A stretch of 62,328 nt of DNA from Spirochaetia bacterium (GTDB taxonomy: Bacteria; Spirochaetota; Leptospiria; Leptospirales; Leptonemataceae): contig JAIOPQ010000026.1 in assembly GCA_021413825.1 (NCBI GenBank), positions 1 to 62,328 of the forward strand. The letters are read 5' to 3'. The notes beneath the pieces were generated by a model, which was not told the origin of the DNA, did not search any database, and saw nothing but the letters and a program-made list of their open reading frames with translations. This document shows, piece by piece, positions 9,008 to 17,046 of the stretch (position 1 is its first letter; every line of letters starts with the position of its first letter). The position numbers and the translations under genes are program-made.

Positions 9008-11143
9008 AGCAATCTCGACAGTATGTTGATTCTCCGGGCTAAACGACGTTCGTCCGGACCCGATCGTTGCTGCATCAAGGAACTGCGCGACGTAAATGCC
9101 AGCGGCTATACCCAATAGACTGTTCTGTAGTGCTCTGGTTTGGGAGAATTGACGATCGTATCGCCTGATTTTCAAATAATAGTCCGTAAACAGAACCAGA
9201 TATCCGGGATTCGTCCAGTACTGATTGCCGGCAAGCACCGTGAGCTGATTGGAAAACAGCGCATTGATTCCATTGCCATTTTCGCGGATTGCGGCTTTTC
9301 GGATGCGATAGGCCTGGAAGCCTTCATATCCAGCACCAAGCGCTGCCGCCGCAAAAGCTCCAAAAATCAGGTTTCCAGTAATGGTATTGCCATTCTGAGA
9401 ACGAGCGCGGCCCGGCAGGAACGCGCTTGCTTTGGGCTTGAAATAGAAATCCGAAGCGGGCGCATACATGCACCCGCCAGACGTGCAATACATGTCCGGC
9501 ATGGGCAATGCATTTGTTCCGGCAGGCAGTTTTGCTGACGCAAAAAGGGAAGAATCAGCCTGGATTGATGCTGCATCCATTACTTGTACAAAGTAGATTA
9601 GCCCCGCAGCAATTGCATATGCACCTTGAAGCTGCTGACTCTTTGTATATTCTTTTTTCAAGCTCTTGTAAGATTGGCTTTCTGACACAACAGGATAGAT
9701 AAAGGCCGGATTGGTCCAGTAAGTGGAAGACAGCGGCAGGAGCGGGCTTGTCAGGAAATCGTGGAATGGTTCTTTCTTTAGACGAATGGCTGCGCGCCTG
9801 ATGCGATTTGAATTGTATGTTTCATACAGGAATCCAGCCCCAAGACCACCAAGGATGCCAGCAGTAACGGTTCCAAGTTTATCATCCTTGCTGCGGCGCA
9901 CTTTCCCTGGAATCCATACGTCGCGCGAGAATTTGAAGCTTACATCAGAGTTGGCTAGATTCCTTTGTCCGGGCAATGGACCAACGATCGTTGCTTTAGG
10001 AGCAAAGAAGAAACCATTTGTATCATCAATGAGGGCTGCATCAATAATTTGAAATCCATAAAGTATGACAGCCGATCCCAGGAGCGTATTGCGATTTCTA
10101 ATATGCGTCTGGTATTCATTGCGAAGATTTCTCTGGTTTTGATATTCCATTCCGGCTAACGTTAGAAAACCAGTATTTGTCCAGAAGCTGCTGGTAGCAA
10201 AAGCCAGAGGACCTGAGAGAACAGGGGCCAGGCCACTAGTTGTCGCATTCTTTGCGGTTTTGTCTGCACGATTATTTTCGTAGAGCGATCCAACTACTAA
10301 ACTGCCAAGCAGTGCAGTCCAGACATAACCTTTCTTATCCCCGGAACGCACTCGCACAAGTCCAGGAACAAAAGCGGCGGTCTGCATTTTCCAGTTGTAA
10401 CGTGGTGGGCCAGCAGGGCCACCTTCGTAAGGAGGATAGATTCGATCGGCTTCAATGTCACCGGCCTTTCCTGGTTCATTCTTACGATCGTCTTTCTTAC
10501 TATCAAGTGGGCGTTCTTGCTTTCCAGCGCTGTTCTCCTGGACAACGCGAGCCCTGTCGTTCATTACGACTTGCTTGTCTTCACCCATTTTGAATGCGTC
10601 TTCCACGCGAACAATTCTGTTGCGTGAGTTTTCTACAACGATGTCATGCTTGCCCGGGTCAATCTTCTGTGTGTCGAACGAGGCCACGATCTTATGGTCG
10701 TTTATGAAATCTACTTTAGAGGAAGCTACTTTGCCCTTATCCGTATCCAGGAATACCTTAGTATTCTGATTGAAGTTCTTACCCTCAATTGTAACGGCCT
10801 GTTCACCGACCCGATTGGTCCTGGCTGTAGAAAGGTCGTTCACATCGGGAGGAGATGTTACCTTGATGCTCAGCTCTGTCCAATCGGAGAAAGGCATGGG
10901 CTTCTGAAATTTGTTTAGAGCAGCAACACGCTGCTCATACTTTCCGGGGACAAGTTCTTCGAGTTCAATGCGATTCTGCTGAACTTTCTTTTCAACGATT
11001 ACCTTGCCTGTCGCGTCGCGCACCTGAACAAGATACCCGCCTGCCCCCTGAATGGGTTTCCACTCCATAAAGGGCGCAGTGGTTTGCTGGGCTAACAGTC
11101 CCGTGCAAATCAGCAGGCCCGCAATAAATAGCAGGCCTCTCAT
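8867..11143 (-). CDS. Secreted IPT/TIG-domain protein with triplicated C-terminal domain
   Basis: The 758-residue product has a clear signal peptide (LLFIAGLLICTGLLAQ). The N-terminal part starts with a fibronectin-like module (MEWKPIQGAGGYLVQVRD). An IPT/TIG-like fold follows at about 105-185 (AVTIEGKNFNQNTKVFLDTD). A charged Lys/Asp linker with ERPLDSKKDDRKNEP comes next. From about residue 250 to 720 the same domain of roughly 125-150 residues occurs three times. Each copy shows PGxxR, a Gly/Ala hydrophobic hairpin, RxAAI, YWTNP (FWTNT in copy one) and Q-x-x-DAA. Function is unknown. It is the last gene of the cyclase-FecR operon and its ATG overlaps the upstream stop by 4 bases, indicating translational coupling. 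Confidence 0.8.
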   Translation of the reverse strand: MRGLLFIAGLLICTGLLAQQTTAPFMEWKPIQGAGGYLVQVRDATGKVIVEKKVQQNRIELEELVPGKYEQRVAALNKFQKPMPFSDWTELSIKVTSPPDVNDLSTARTNRVGEQAVTIEGKNFNQNTKVFLDTDKGKVASSKVDFINDHKIVASFDTQKIDPGKHDIVVENSRNRIVRVEDAFKMGEDKQVVMNDRARVVQENSAGKQERPLDSKKDDRKNEPGKAGDIEADRIYPPYEGGPAGPPRYNWKMQTAAFVPGLVRVRSGDKKGYVWTALLGSLVVGSLYENNRADKTAKNATTSGLAPVLSGPLAFATSSFWTNTGFLTLAGMEYQNQRNLRNEYQTHIRNRNTLLGSAVILYGFQIIDAALIDDTNGFFFAPKATIVGPLPGQRNLANSDVSFKFSRDVWIPGKVRRSKDDKLGTVTAGILGGLGAGFLYETYNSNRIRRAAIRLKKEPFHDFLTSPLLPLSSTYWTNPAFIYPVVSESQSYKSLKKEYTKSQQLQGAYAIAAGLIYFVQVMDAASIQADSSLFASAKLPAGTNALPMPDMYCTSGGCMYAPASDFYFKPKASAFLPGRARSQNGNTITGNLIFGAFAAAALGAGYEGFQAYRIRKAAIRENGNGINALFSNQLTVLAGNQYWTNPGYLVLFTDYYLKIRRYDRQFSQTRALQNSLLGIAAGIYVAQFLDAATIGSGRTSFSPENQHTVEIALANDTSMQVAQDIQREKNEFLASERIAPIEKTGILDLANFRYSQTF

Positions 11144-13278
11144 TCGGTGTACTGCACCCCTGGAGTTACGATCTCCGGTTTACCAACGTCCATACGCAGG
11201 GTAATATTAAAGTCCGAAACGGACAGTTCGCTAATCTGATTCTTTCCATAGGCACTTACGGTCCATGAGAACGCACCAATATCGAGAACGCCAAGATCGC
11301 GAAGCAAGAACTCCGGACGCTGCGTTTTTAAATTGATCACAGGTCTGCGGCCTTCCGGAGCATTTCTATAGAGAGTAAAATCATATCCGTCAGCACCATT
11401 TACAGCCGCCCATCGGAAGTACAACTCATTCTTATCTGTCATGTCTACAGTTTGGCCGCGTGGAGGTTCAAGCAGTGTTGGTGCCTGAATCAAATCCAGG
11501 ATACTGAAGGATCGCGTTTCGCTCTCTGTTAAGACACCACCATTTTGAGAAAGGAGTACAACCTTCCAATAGTAGCGGCCCGGAGTTAGATTTTTCACGT
11601 TACGAGCTCGCGTGGCTGTAATCTCCGAAAGGACTGCAGGATTCAGGGTTTGATTAGGTGAAACCAAAATTCTGAATTGCGAAAGGTCAGGACCATCCCA
11701 GGACAAAAGCACACCATCCTGACGGATTTGCGCTGGATCAAAATCCTGTCCGTTCCCCGGGCTTCTAAGTGCAATCTTCTCAGCCTCTGTGACAAAGAAC
11801 GATTGAACGGCAGAATACTCGGTTGGATTTCCTGACCTATCCTGACCCTGCAAGCGCCAGAAGTAACGGCCTTCCTTCAATGCCTGTTTAACGTTCAAGA
11901 AGTTGGTCTCGGATGAACCAGAATAAACAGTATTAGAGAAATTCTCGCTCGTTGAGATCTGCAATTGTGTGCTACGGATATCGCGGTTGGTATTCCAGGC
12001 AAACGGCAGACCTTCTTTTTCCAGAAGCACGCGACCAATTCTTTCCCCGGCTGGCCGAAGTGGCTGTGGCGGAGTTATCTTTTCTTTTTTACCAACTACA
12101 AGTGAGCTTGCAGGACCGGAAACAGCGCCGGCCTGTTCACTAACCGTGGTTACTCGGAAGAAGTAATTTCCTGCAGGGAGCTTTTTTGCAATCGATGTGC
12201 TGGATGTGTCCGTAGAGGAAACCATGTTTCCAAATCCGGCATCGCGTGCAATTTCGAGTTTGTATCCCGATGCCAGTTCACTCTTGCTCCATGCAAACGT
12301 AATCAGAGGCTCTTCTGAAACGTAATCAAAGCGAGCACCATCTATGGGAGAAAGCATTCCAGACGGGGCATTGCGAATTACAGTAAACCTGCGTGCATCA
12401 CTGAAATCCACAGCACCCGTTTTAGCGTCACGGGCTGACAATCTCCAGAAATAGGATCCATCACCCAGTGCTACAGCTGTGCGATCACCGGTCAGAGTAT
12501 TCCTGCTGATAACTCGGCCAAATCCCCGATCCGTAGCAATTTCAAATGTAACGCCTTCAGGGGCTTGAACCCAACTGAATTCAAATGTCTTTTGATTCTC
12601 GGTAATAAACGCGCGCGACCCGTCACCCGGACCAATTGGTCTGAGTATTACTTTCTTAACGGAGATTTCATTTGAGATTGTAGCTTTCTGATCTTTTTCA
12701 ACTTTCTGAGTTTGTCCGTTTGCCGTTTGAACGTTTGCTTCCCCGCGTTGAACGGTAAGGGCCAGGTCTTCGTCTCCGGTTTTGGAGAGCTTCACATCAG
12801 AGTTCTGAATTGAGATTACCTTATTATCCTGCGTGCGAATGTTGAGTGCTGCAACTGTTTCGCCCTCTTTGGTTTCGCGTTTAGCCTGAACTGACCCGTA
12901 CGCGAAGTTAATGTCTGCGGATTTATCGGTAATGTTTAGAATGATCATGCTCGATTCATCGAGCTGGATTTTTGTTCCGTCTTTTAGAGTAATGACGGCT
13001 TCGGAAAGATCCGCTGTGCGAATTGAATCACGGTTATACAAAACCGTTTCCATATCCAGATCATCCCAGATCACCTGGTTGTCATATTTGCGTTGTGCGA
13101 CTTTGTGTTTGAACGTAATTGTTCCGATAGCTTCGCCCGAACCACCTGCACGCTTACGATTAAAGTCGTAGTAGAGGAGGGAGGCAAATACTGCGATCAC
13201 CAGAATACTTACGCCGACAAAGAACCAGTCGTCGCGTTCGCCCGGTAGGCGCTTGGTAAGAATTGCAATCTGACTCAT
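11140..13278 (-). CDS. FecR-domain membrane protein with fibronectin-like repeats
   Basis: The 712-residue protein has one membrane helix near residues 18-40 (FFVGVSILVIAVFASLLYY), so most of it should be periplasmic. Residues about 75-210 form a FecR-like domain: RDSIRTADLSEAVITLKDGT, then SSMIILN and FAYGSVQAK. After it come four to five fibronectin-type modules. They recur as TFEFSWVQAPEGVTFEIATD, ITFAWSKSELASGYKLEIAR, FAWNTNRDIRSTQLQIST, LSWDGPDLSQFRILVSP and FRWAAVNGADGYDFTLYR, each ending with a YFWRL-type strand. FecR domains elsewhere relay envelope signals or bind glycans; here the role is unknown. It sits 18 bases after the adenylate cyclase gene and overlaps the next by 4 bases. 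Confidence 0.82.
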   Translation of the reverse strand: MSQIAILTKRLPGERDDWFFVGVSILVIAVFASLLYYDFNRKRAGGSGEAIGTITFKHKVAQRKYDNQVIWDDLDMETVLYNRDSIRTADLSEAVITLKDGTKIQLDESSMIILNITDKSADINFAYGSVQAKRETKEGETVAALNIRTQDNKVISIQNSDVKLSKTGDEDLALTVQRGEANVQTANGQTQKVEKDQKATISNEISVKKVILRPIGPGDGSRAFITENQKTFEFSWVQAPEGVTFEIATDRGFGRVISRNTLTGDRTAVALGDGSYFWRLSARDAKTGAVDFSDARRFTVIRNAPSGMLSPIDGARFDYVSEEPLITFAWSKSELASGYKLEIARDAGFGNMVSSTDTSSTSIAKKLPAGNYFFRVTTVSEQAGAVSGPASSLVVGKKEKITPPQPLRPAGERIGRVLLEKEGLPFAWNTNRDIRSTQLQISTSENFSNTVYSGSSETNFLNVKQALKEGRYFWRLQGQDRSGNPTEYSAVQSFFVTEAEKIALRSPGNGQDFDPAQIRQDGVLLSWDGPDLSQFRILVSPNQTLNPAVLSEITATRARNVKNLTPGRYYWKVVLLSQNGGVLTESETRSFSILDLIQAPTLLEPPRGQTVDMTDKNELYFRWAAVNGADGYDFTLYRNAPEGRRPVINLKTQRPEFLLRDLGVLDIGAFSWTVSAYGKNQISELSVSDFNITLRMDVGKPEIVTPGVQYTE

Positions 13279-13296
13279 GGGCTATTCCTTTAAAAA

Positions 13297-16026
13297 TCAG
13301 TGTGATTCTTTCTTTTTGTCGCCGACGACTTCGTATTTAACTTCGCCTTCGCCTGATGCGGCTTCAGCCATCTTGGCCGCTTTTTCCTCGTCGAATTTGA
13401 TTCCAGCCATCTTGCGGAGTTCTTGAAGGGACTTTGGAGATTCTGCATCGTCTTTTCTTCCAAGGACTGCATAGATAATCTGTGGTTCTGATTTACCTTT
13501 TACTTTGATTGCTGGCATTTCTTCTACAACAAAGGTTTCGCGCACGCGATCATACGCGTCCGTTGTAATCAAGATATCTGTACCGAACGGCTTGTTCAGG
13601 GATTCCACGCGACTTGCAAGGTTTACTGCATCTCCGATCACGGTATAATCCAGGCGTGTTTCTGAACCAATCTGTCCTGAAATCACCGGACCAGTATTGA
13701 TTCCACAGCCGAACATTGCGATTGGCTTCTTCTTACCTGATTTTGTTGTTGGTCGTTGGTTAAATGCGTACAAGGCCTTGCGCATCATGATAGCTGCATC
13801 CACTGCGTTTTCCGTATCGTTTCCACGCGAGAAAAGGGCACCCCAGTGCGCCATTACTGCATCACCGATGAACTTATCTACAACCCCACCCGTCTGGTCC
13901 ACGCATGTAACCATGTCTGTAAAGTATTCGTTGAGGAATTCGACCACTTCTTCCGGTTCCATGTTCTCTGACATGGCAGTAAATCCACGCAAATCTGAGA
14001 AGAAGATGGCAGCATCCTTTCTCTCTCCACCAAGCTTCATTTCCCCGCGCAGAACCATTTCTGCAATTTCCGGGTTGGTGAATTTGCCCATGGCGTCTTT
14101 GAGTTTTTCGCGTTCTTCGAGACCCACGGCCATGTTTACGAATGAATGAGTCAGCATGCCGATTTCATCACCGGCACGAGCTTTGATATCTATGCTGTAA
14201 TCACCGCGTTCCACCTGTTGCGTAGCTCCCACCAATTTGACGATTGGAACTGTAATCGTCTTGGAAAAGAAATACACCACGATAAAGGCAAGAGCAACCA
14301 CAATCACCATGATATAGATGTTTCTGCGCTGTGTGTCAAAAATCGGCTCAAACACAACCTGTTCCTGTGCCGTAGAAACGATTCCAAGGCCTGCCAGGCC
14401 CAGTTTCTTATACGACCCAAGATTCCATCCATTCTTGTCTGAATAGCGCTTCTGCCCGATATCAACCTTGCTCTTTAAGAGTTCTTCAATGATGGGAAGA
14501 TCTGCCAGGTTTGTTCTATTGAAAACGAGTTTGGAATCCGGATGGGCAATTACATCTCCCGATTCGTTTACAAGATAAGCAATGGTTCCAGGTAAACTCT
14601 GTTGGAACGTTTTGATCAAATTGGTTGGATCAATGTACGCGACAACGATTGAATCACCTTTGACGACTGGAACAGAAAGTCCAAGCAGTGGCATCTTGAA
14701 GCCAGGCGATGCATTGTGAACAACGGTTGCTCCGCCGAACGAATTCAGGAATGCTTTTCCGTTTGCGTCGTGCAATTTCTGAATATCCGCGGGACCCAGC
14801 CCGTTTGCTGAAAGGAACTTTTCATTGCTGACCGTTTGACCAAATGCAAGTTGATCGCCAGCACGACGAGCTACGCCAATGAAAACAAATTGAGCGTTGT
14901 TATCAAAGAACAGGTCGATGAATAGTTTTTTCTGATCAGGCATCTGTGGTTGTTCAAGCGTTGTAGCCATCAAGTGCGCTTTGTAGGAAAGCGTTTCCAC
15001 TTCTGATTTTACCTGGAGTCCCATGATTTCTGTCAGACTCACGTTTGATCCCTGGATACTCTTTTCGCTATCTGACTTAAAGAAATATGTGGCAAGGAAG
15101 ATCATCGCAGACATTGCGGTGATAATGATCGCTGAGATCATTGTAAGCATCTTAACTTTAATGGTTAGCTTTGATGCCTTGAATGCGTCTGTATCGCGCT
15201 TGATTGTGCCTGGAGTCTTTGGTTTTACTTTCTCCGGAACTGCGATTTCTGTTTTAGTGACAGCAAGAACTTTTGTTTCTGGTGGTTCAACTGAAGTTGG
15301 CTCGATTGCTGTTTCTGTAGCTGGCTCTGTATAAGCAAGCGGCTCATGCGTTTCCACTTTCTCTGCGTCCGCAATAACGGATCCACCAGTTGAAGGCACA
15401 GGCATATCGAGTACTGCATTTGCGGATTCAACACTTCCAGGTTCCACTTCATGGTGGCCGTTGCCGTTTCCATTCCCCGTTGGAGCAACTGCTGCTGTTG
15501 CGGCGTGTACGCCGTTCTCCACGTGGATAAAATTACTGTACTGGATCAATGCATCGAGCACGGCACTCGACGCTGGCGCGTCTGAAACGAGTTCTACGGC
15601 TTCAGCCGGAGTAAGGTGCCGCTGGGCATAGATTGCAAGTCCAGCCAGGAAGAATTGCAGTTCGTCTGCATCTCCGTTCCAGATATGTAGCAGTAGACTG
15701 CCATGTTTACGGACTCTTGAAATCAATGCGCTGTGATTCTTCCGGATTTGCGCAAATTCTCGGGTGGAAATCGCAGGTTGTGGCTGAATATGTGACGCAG
15801 TCAATCCCTGAGTTTTACAAGCGCGAATCAATTCTTTTGGAACATCCTGGCGCTCAGCATAAATCAGAAGCTCCTGAATGCCGCGGGCCTGCACATCGCC
15901 GATTGTAGCGCGCAGTCCACTCAGATCACGAAGCCATTCGCGACCGTCAGCAATAGATAGGACTCCCCCACCGGGAAAATCCATCTGATTTTTTGTTCGC
16001 AGCTCAGCTATCACAGGCGTTACCAA
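13297..16026 (-). CDS. Membrane adenylate cyclase with dCache-like sensor and phosphatase-like N-terminal domain
   Basis: Class III nucleotidyl cyclase of 909 residues. Order: an N-terminal cytoplasmic domain (about 15-165) that resembles a degenerate dual-specificity phosphatase, a Pro/Glu-rich linker, membrane helix near 295-318, extracytoplasmic Cache-like sensor (AYLVNESGDVIAHPDSKLVF), second helix near 575, HAMP, and the catalytic domain from about 675. Catalytic signatures are AAIFFSDLRGFTAMSE (metal Asp), VDKFIGDAVMAHWG (metal Asp and the Lys expected for ATP) and LDYTVIGDAVNLASRVES (adenine-binding Asp, transition-state Asn/Arg). It therefore should make cAMP in response to an external ligand. 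The frame begins with TTG at 16026; GTG 16014 or ATG 15984 (MDFPGGG) are plausible alternative starts. It is the first gene of the operon with the FecR and TIG proteins. Confidence 0.88.
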   Translation of the reverse strand: MVTPVIAELRTKNQMDFPGGGVLSIADGREWLRDLSGLRATIGDVQARGIQELLIYAERQDVPKELIRACKTQGLTASHIQPQPAISTREFAQIRKNHSALISRVRKHGSLLLHIWNGDADELQFFLAGLAIYAQRHLTPAEAVELVSDAPASSAVLDALIQYSNFIHVENGVHAATAAVAPTGNGNGNGHHEVEPGSVESANAVLDMPVPSTGGSVIADAEKVETHEPLAYTEPATETAIEPTSVEPPETKVLAVTKTEIAVPEKVKPKTPGTIKRDTDAFKASKLTIKVKMLTMISAIIITAMSAMIFLATYFFKSDSEKSIQGSNVSLTEIMGLQVKSEVETLSYKAHLMATTLEQPQMPDQKKLFIDLFFDNNAQFVFIGVARRAGDQLAFGQTVSNEKFLSANGLGPADIQKLHDANGKAFLNSFGGATVVHNASPGFKMPLLGLSVPVVKGDSIVVAYIDPTNLIKTFQQSLPGTIAYLVNESGDVIAHPDSKLVFNRTNLADLPIIEELLKSKVDIGQKRYSDKNGWNLGSYKKLGLAGLGIVSTAQEQVVFEPIFDTQRRNIYIMVIVVALAFIVVYFFSKTITVPIVKLVGATQQVERGDYSIDIKARAGDEIGMLTHSFVNMAVGLEEREKLKDAMGKFTNPEIAEMVLRGEMKLGGERKDAAIFFSDLRGFTAMSENMEPEEVVEFLNEYFTDMVTCVDQTGGVVDKFIGDAVMAHWGALFSRGNDTENAVDAAIMMRKALYAFNQRPTTKSGKKKPIAMFGCGINTGPVISGQIGSETRLDYTVIGDAVNLASRVESLNKPFGTDILITTDAYDRVRETFVVEEMPAIKVKGKSEPQIIYAVLGRKDDAESPKSLQELRKMAGIKFDEEKAAKMAEAASGEGEVKYEVVGDKKKESH

Positions 16027-16089
16027 TCCCTCTAAGTTTCTTCAAATGATAAATGCACAGTCAATCGTAATTATCGGATTTCCATAGTA

Positions 16090-16914
16090 TCACATTGGCT
16101 TTTTAGCAATCAGAACGGCTTGATCAAAGATTTGTTCAGCAATTCCGCCCTCATGCTCGAGTGTTCTGCGATCAAACGAGCCCGTGAAGGGTCTCGTAAG
16201 GTCCACAGGTCTTGCATCTGTCGTAACAACTAACTCGTAGCCCGAACGAAACACTCTTTCGCGGAGTACGGGTGAGTGATACCCCATTGGATAGGCAAAA
16301 AATCGAATCTTATGTCCCATTAGATTCTTTTCCAGGATTTCTCGCGATGTATCCACTTCCATATCGAGACGCTTCTGATAGCCCATTGGATTCTCACCGG
16401 CGCGCGGAACATGAAAGATAGTATGTGAATGCGAATGATTCTGAATATCGAATCCCTCTGAAAGCAATCTACGCAAGTCGTCCCAGGACATCCCTTCTAC
16501 GGGATTGTCGCTTATTCCTTTTGTATAGACGAAGAAAGTGGCAGGATAATCGAATTCTCGAAGAATGGGGGCGGCAATTCGGACTGCTCCCTCGTAATCA
16601 TCGTCTACTGTGATAACTACGGATGGATATTCCATTGGTTGCATTTTTTTAGAATGCTCAACCAGGGTTTCGAGTTTGATAACTTGAATTTGCTCTTCTT
16701 TGAGTCTGCGCATGAAGTGGCGGAACGCGGGACTGCTCATTGAATAGCGACCCTGTCCGTTGAGATTATGAAAGCAGAGGATCGGGACCCTGGAATAGCG
16801 CGCACTGGACGTTGACCCGGAAAGGCCACCTGACATAGAAACAAACCGCGGCAAGGCCGAGAAGAGACCTGAGGCTAGCAGGAATCCGGCGATAGATAGA
16901 TATACTTTTTTCAG
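16090..16914 (-). CDS. Secreted polysaccharide deacetylase, likely CTG start
   Basis: NodB-type (CE4) deacetylase. The metal-binding Asp pair is in VVITVDDDYEGAVRIAAPIL, the His pair in FDIQNHSHSHTIFH, and the barrel ends with RFFAYPMGYHSP. It should remove acetyl groups from a polysaccharide or peptidoglycan outside the cytoplasm. The longest frame from a standard start begins at TTG 16854, which lacks a ribosome site and a signal peptide. Reading the same frame upstream gives KKVYLSIAGFLLASGLFSA, a nearly perfect signal peptide, directly after a CTG at 16914 preceded by GGGGGA. No ATG, GTG or TTG exists between that CTG and the upstream stop, so I place the start at CTG. It lies 63 bases upstream of the cyclase operon on the same strand. 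Confidence 0.75.
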   Translation of the reverse strand: MKKVYLSIAGFLLASGLFSALPRFVSMSGGLSGSTSSARYSRVPILCFHNLNGQGRYSMSSPAFRHFMRRLKEEQIQVIKLETLVEHSKKMQPMEYPSVVITVDDDYEGAVRIAAPILREFDYPATFFVYTKGISDNPVEGMSWDDLRRLLSEGFDIQNHSHSHTIFHVPRAGENPMGYQKRLDMEVDTSREILEKNLMGHKIRFFAYPMGYHSPVLRERVFRSGYELVVTTDARPVDLTRPFTGSFDRRTLEHEGGIAEQIFDQAVLIAKKPM

Positions 16915-17046
16915 AAGTCCCCCGCGAAGTCGCTGCTTCTATTTTCGGCAATCAGCTGCCGGAACCCCGGGCGATCCGCGTTTACATGTATCCATTTCTT
17001 TTTTTTTTGGCTATCTTGAATCAATTCAGGGATCGCAGGTAAGGCA

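Noticed and set aside
15023-15334. 103-residue plus-strand frame with hydrophobic segments
   Set aside because: Antisense to the transmembrane and linker part of the adenylate cyclase; hydrophobicity mirrors the complementary strand.
16981-17017. Possible cimA promoter, TTTACA and TATCTT around a ten-T run
   Set aside because: The spacing between the two hexamers is about 25 bases, too long for a sigma-70 promoter, so I could not support it.
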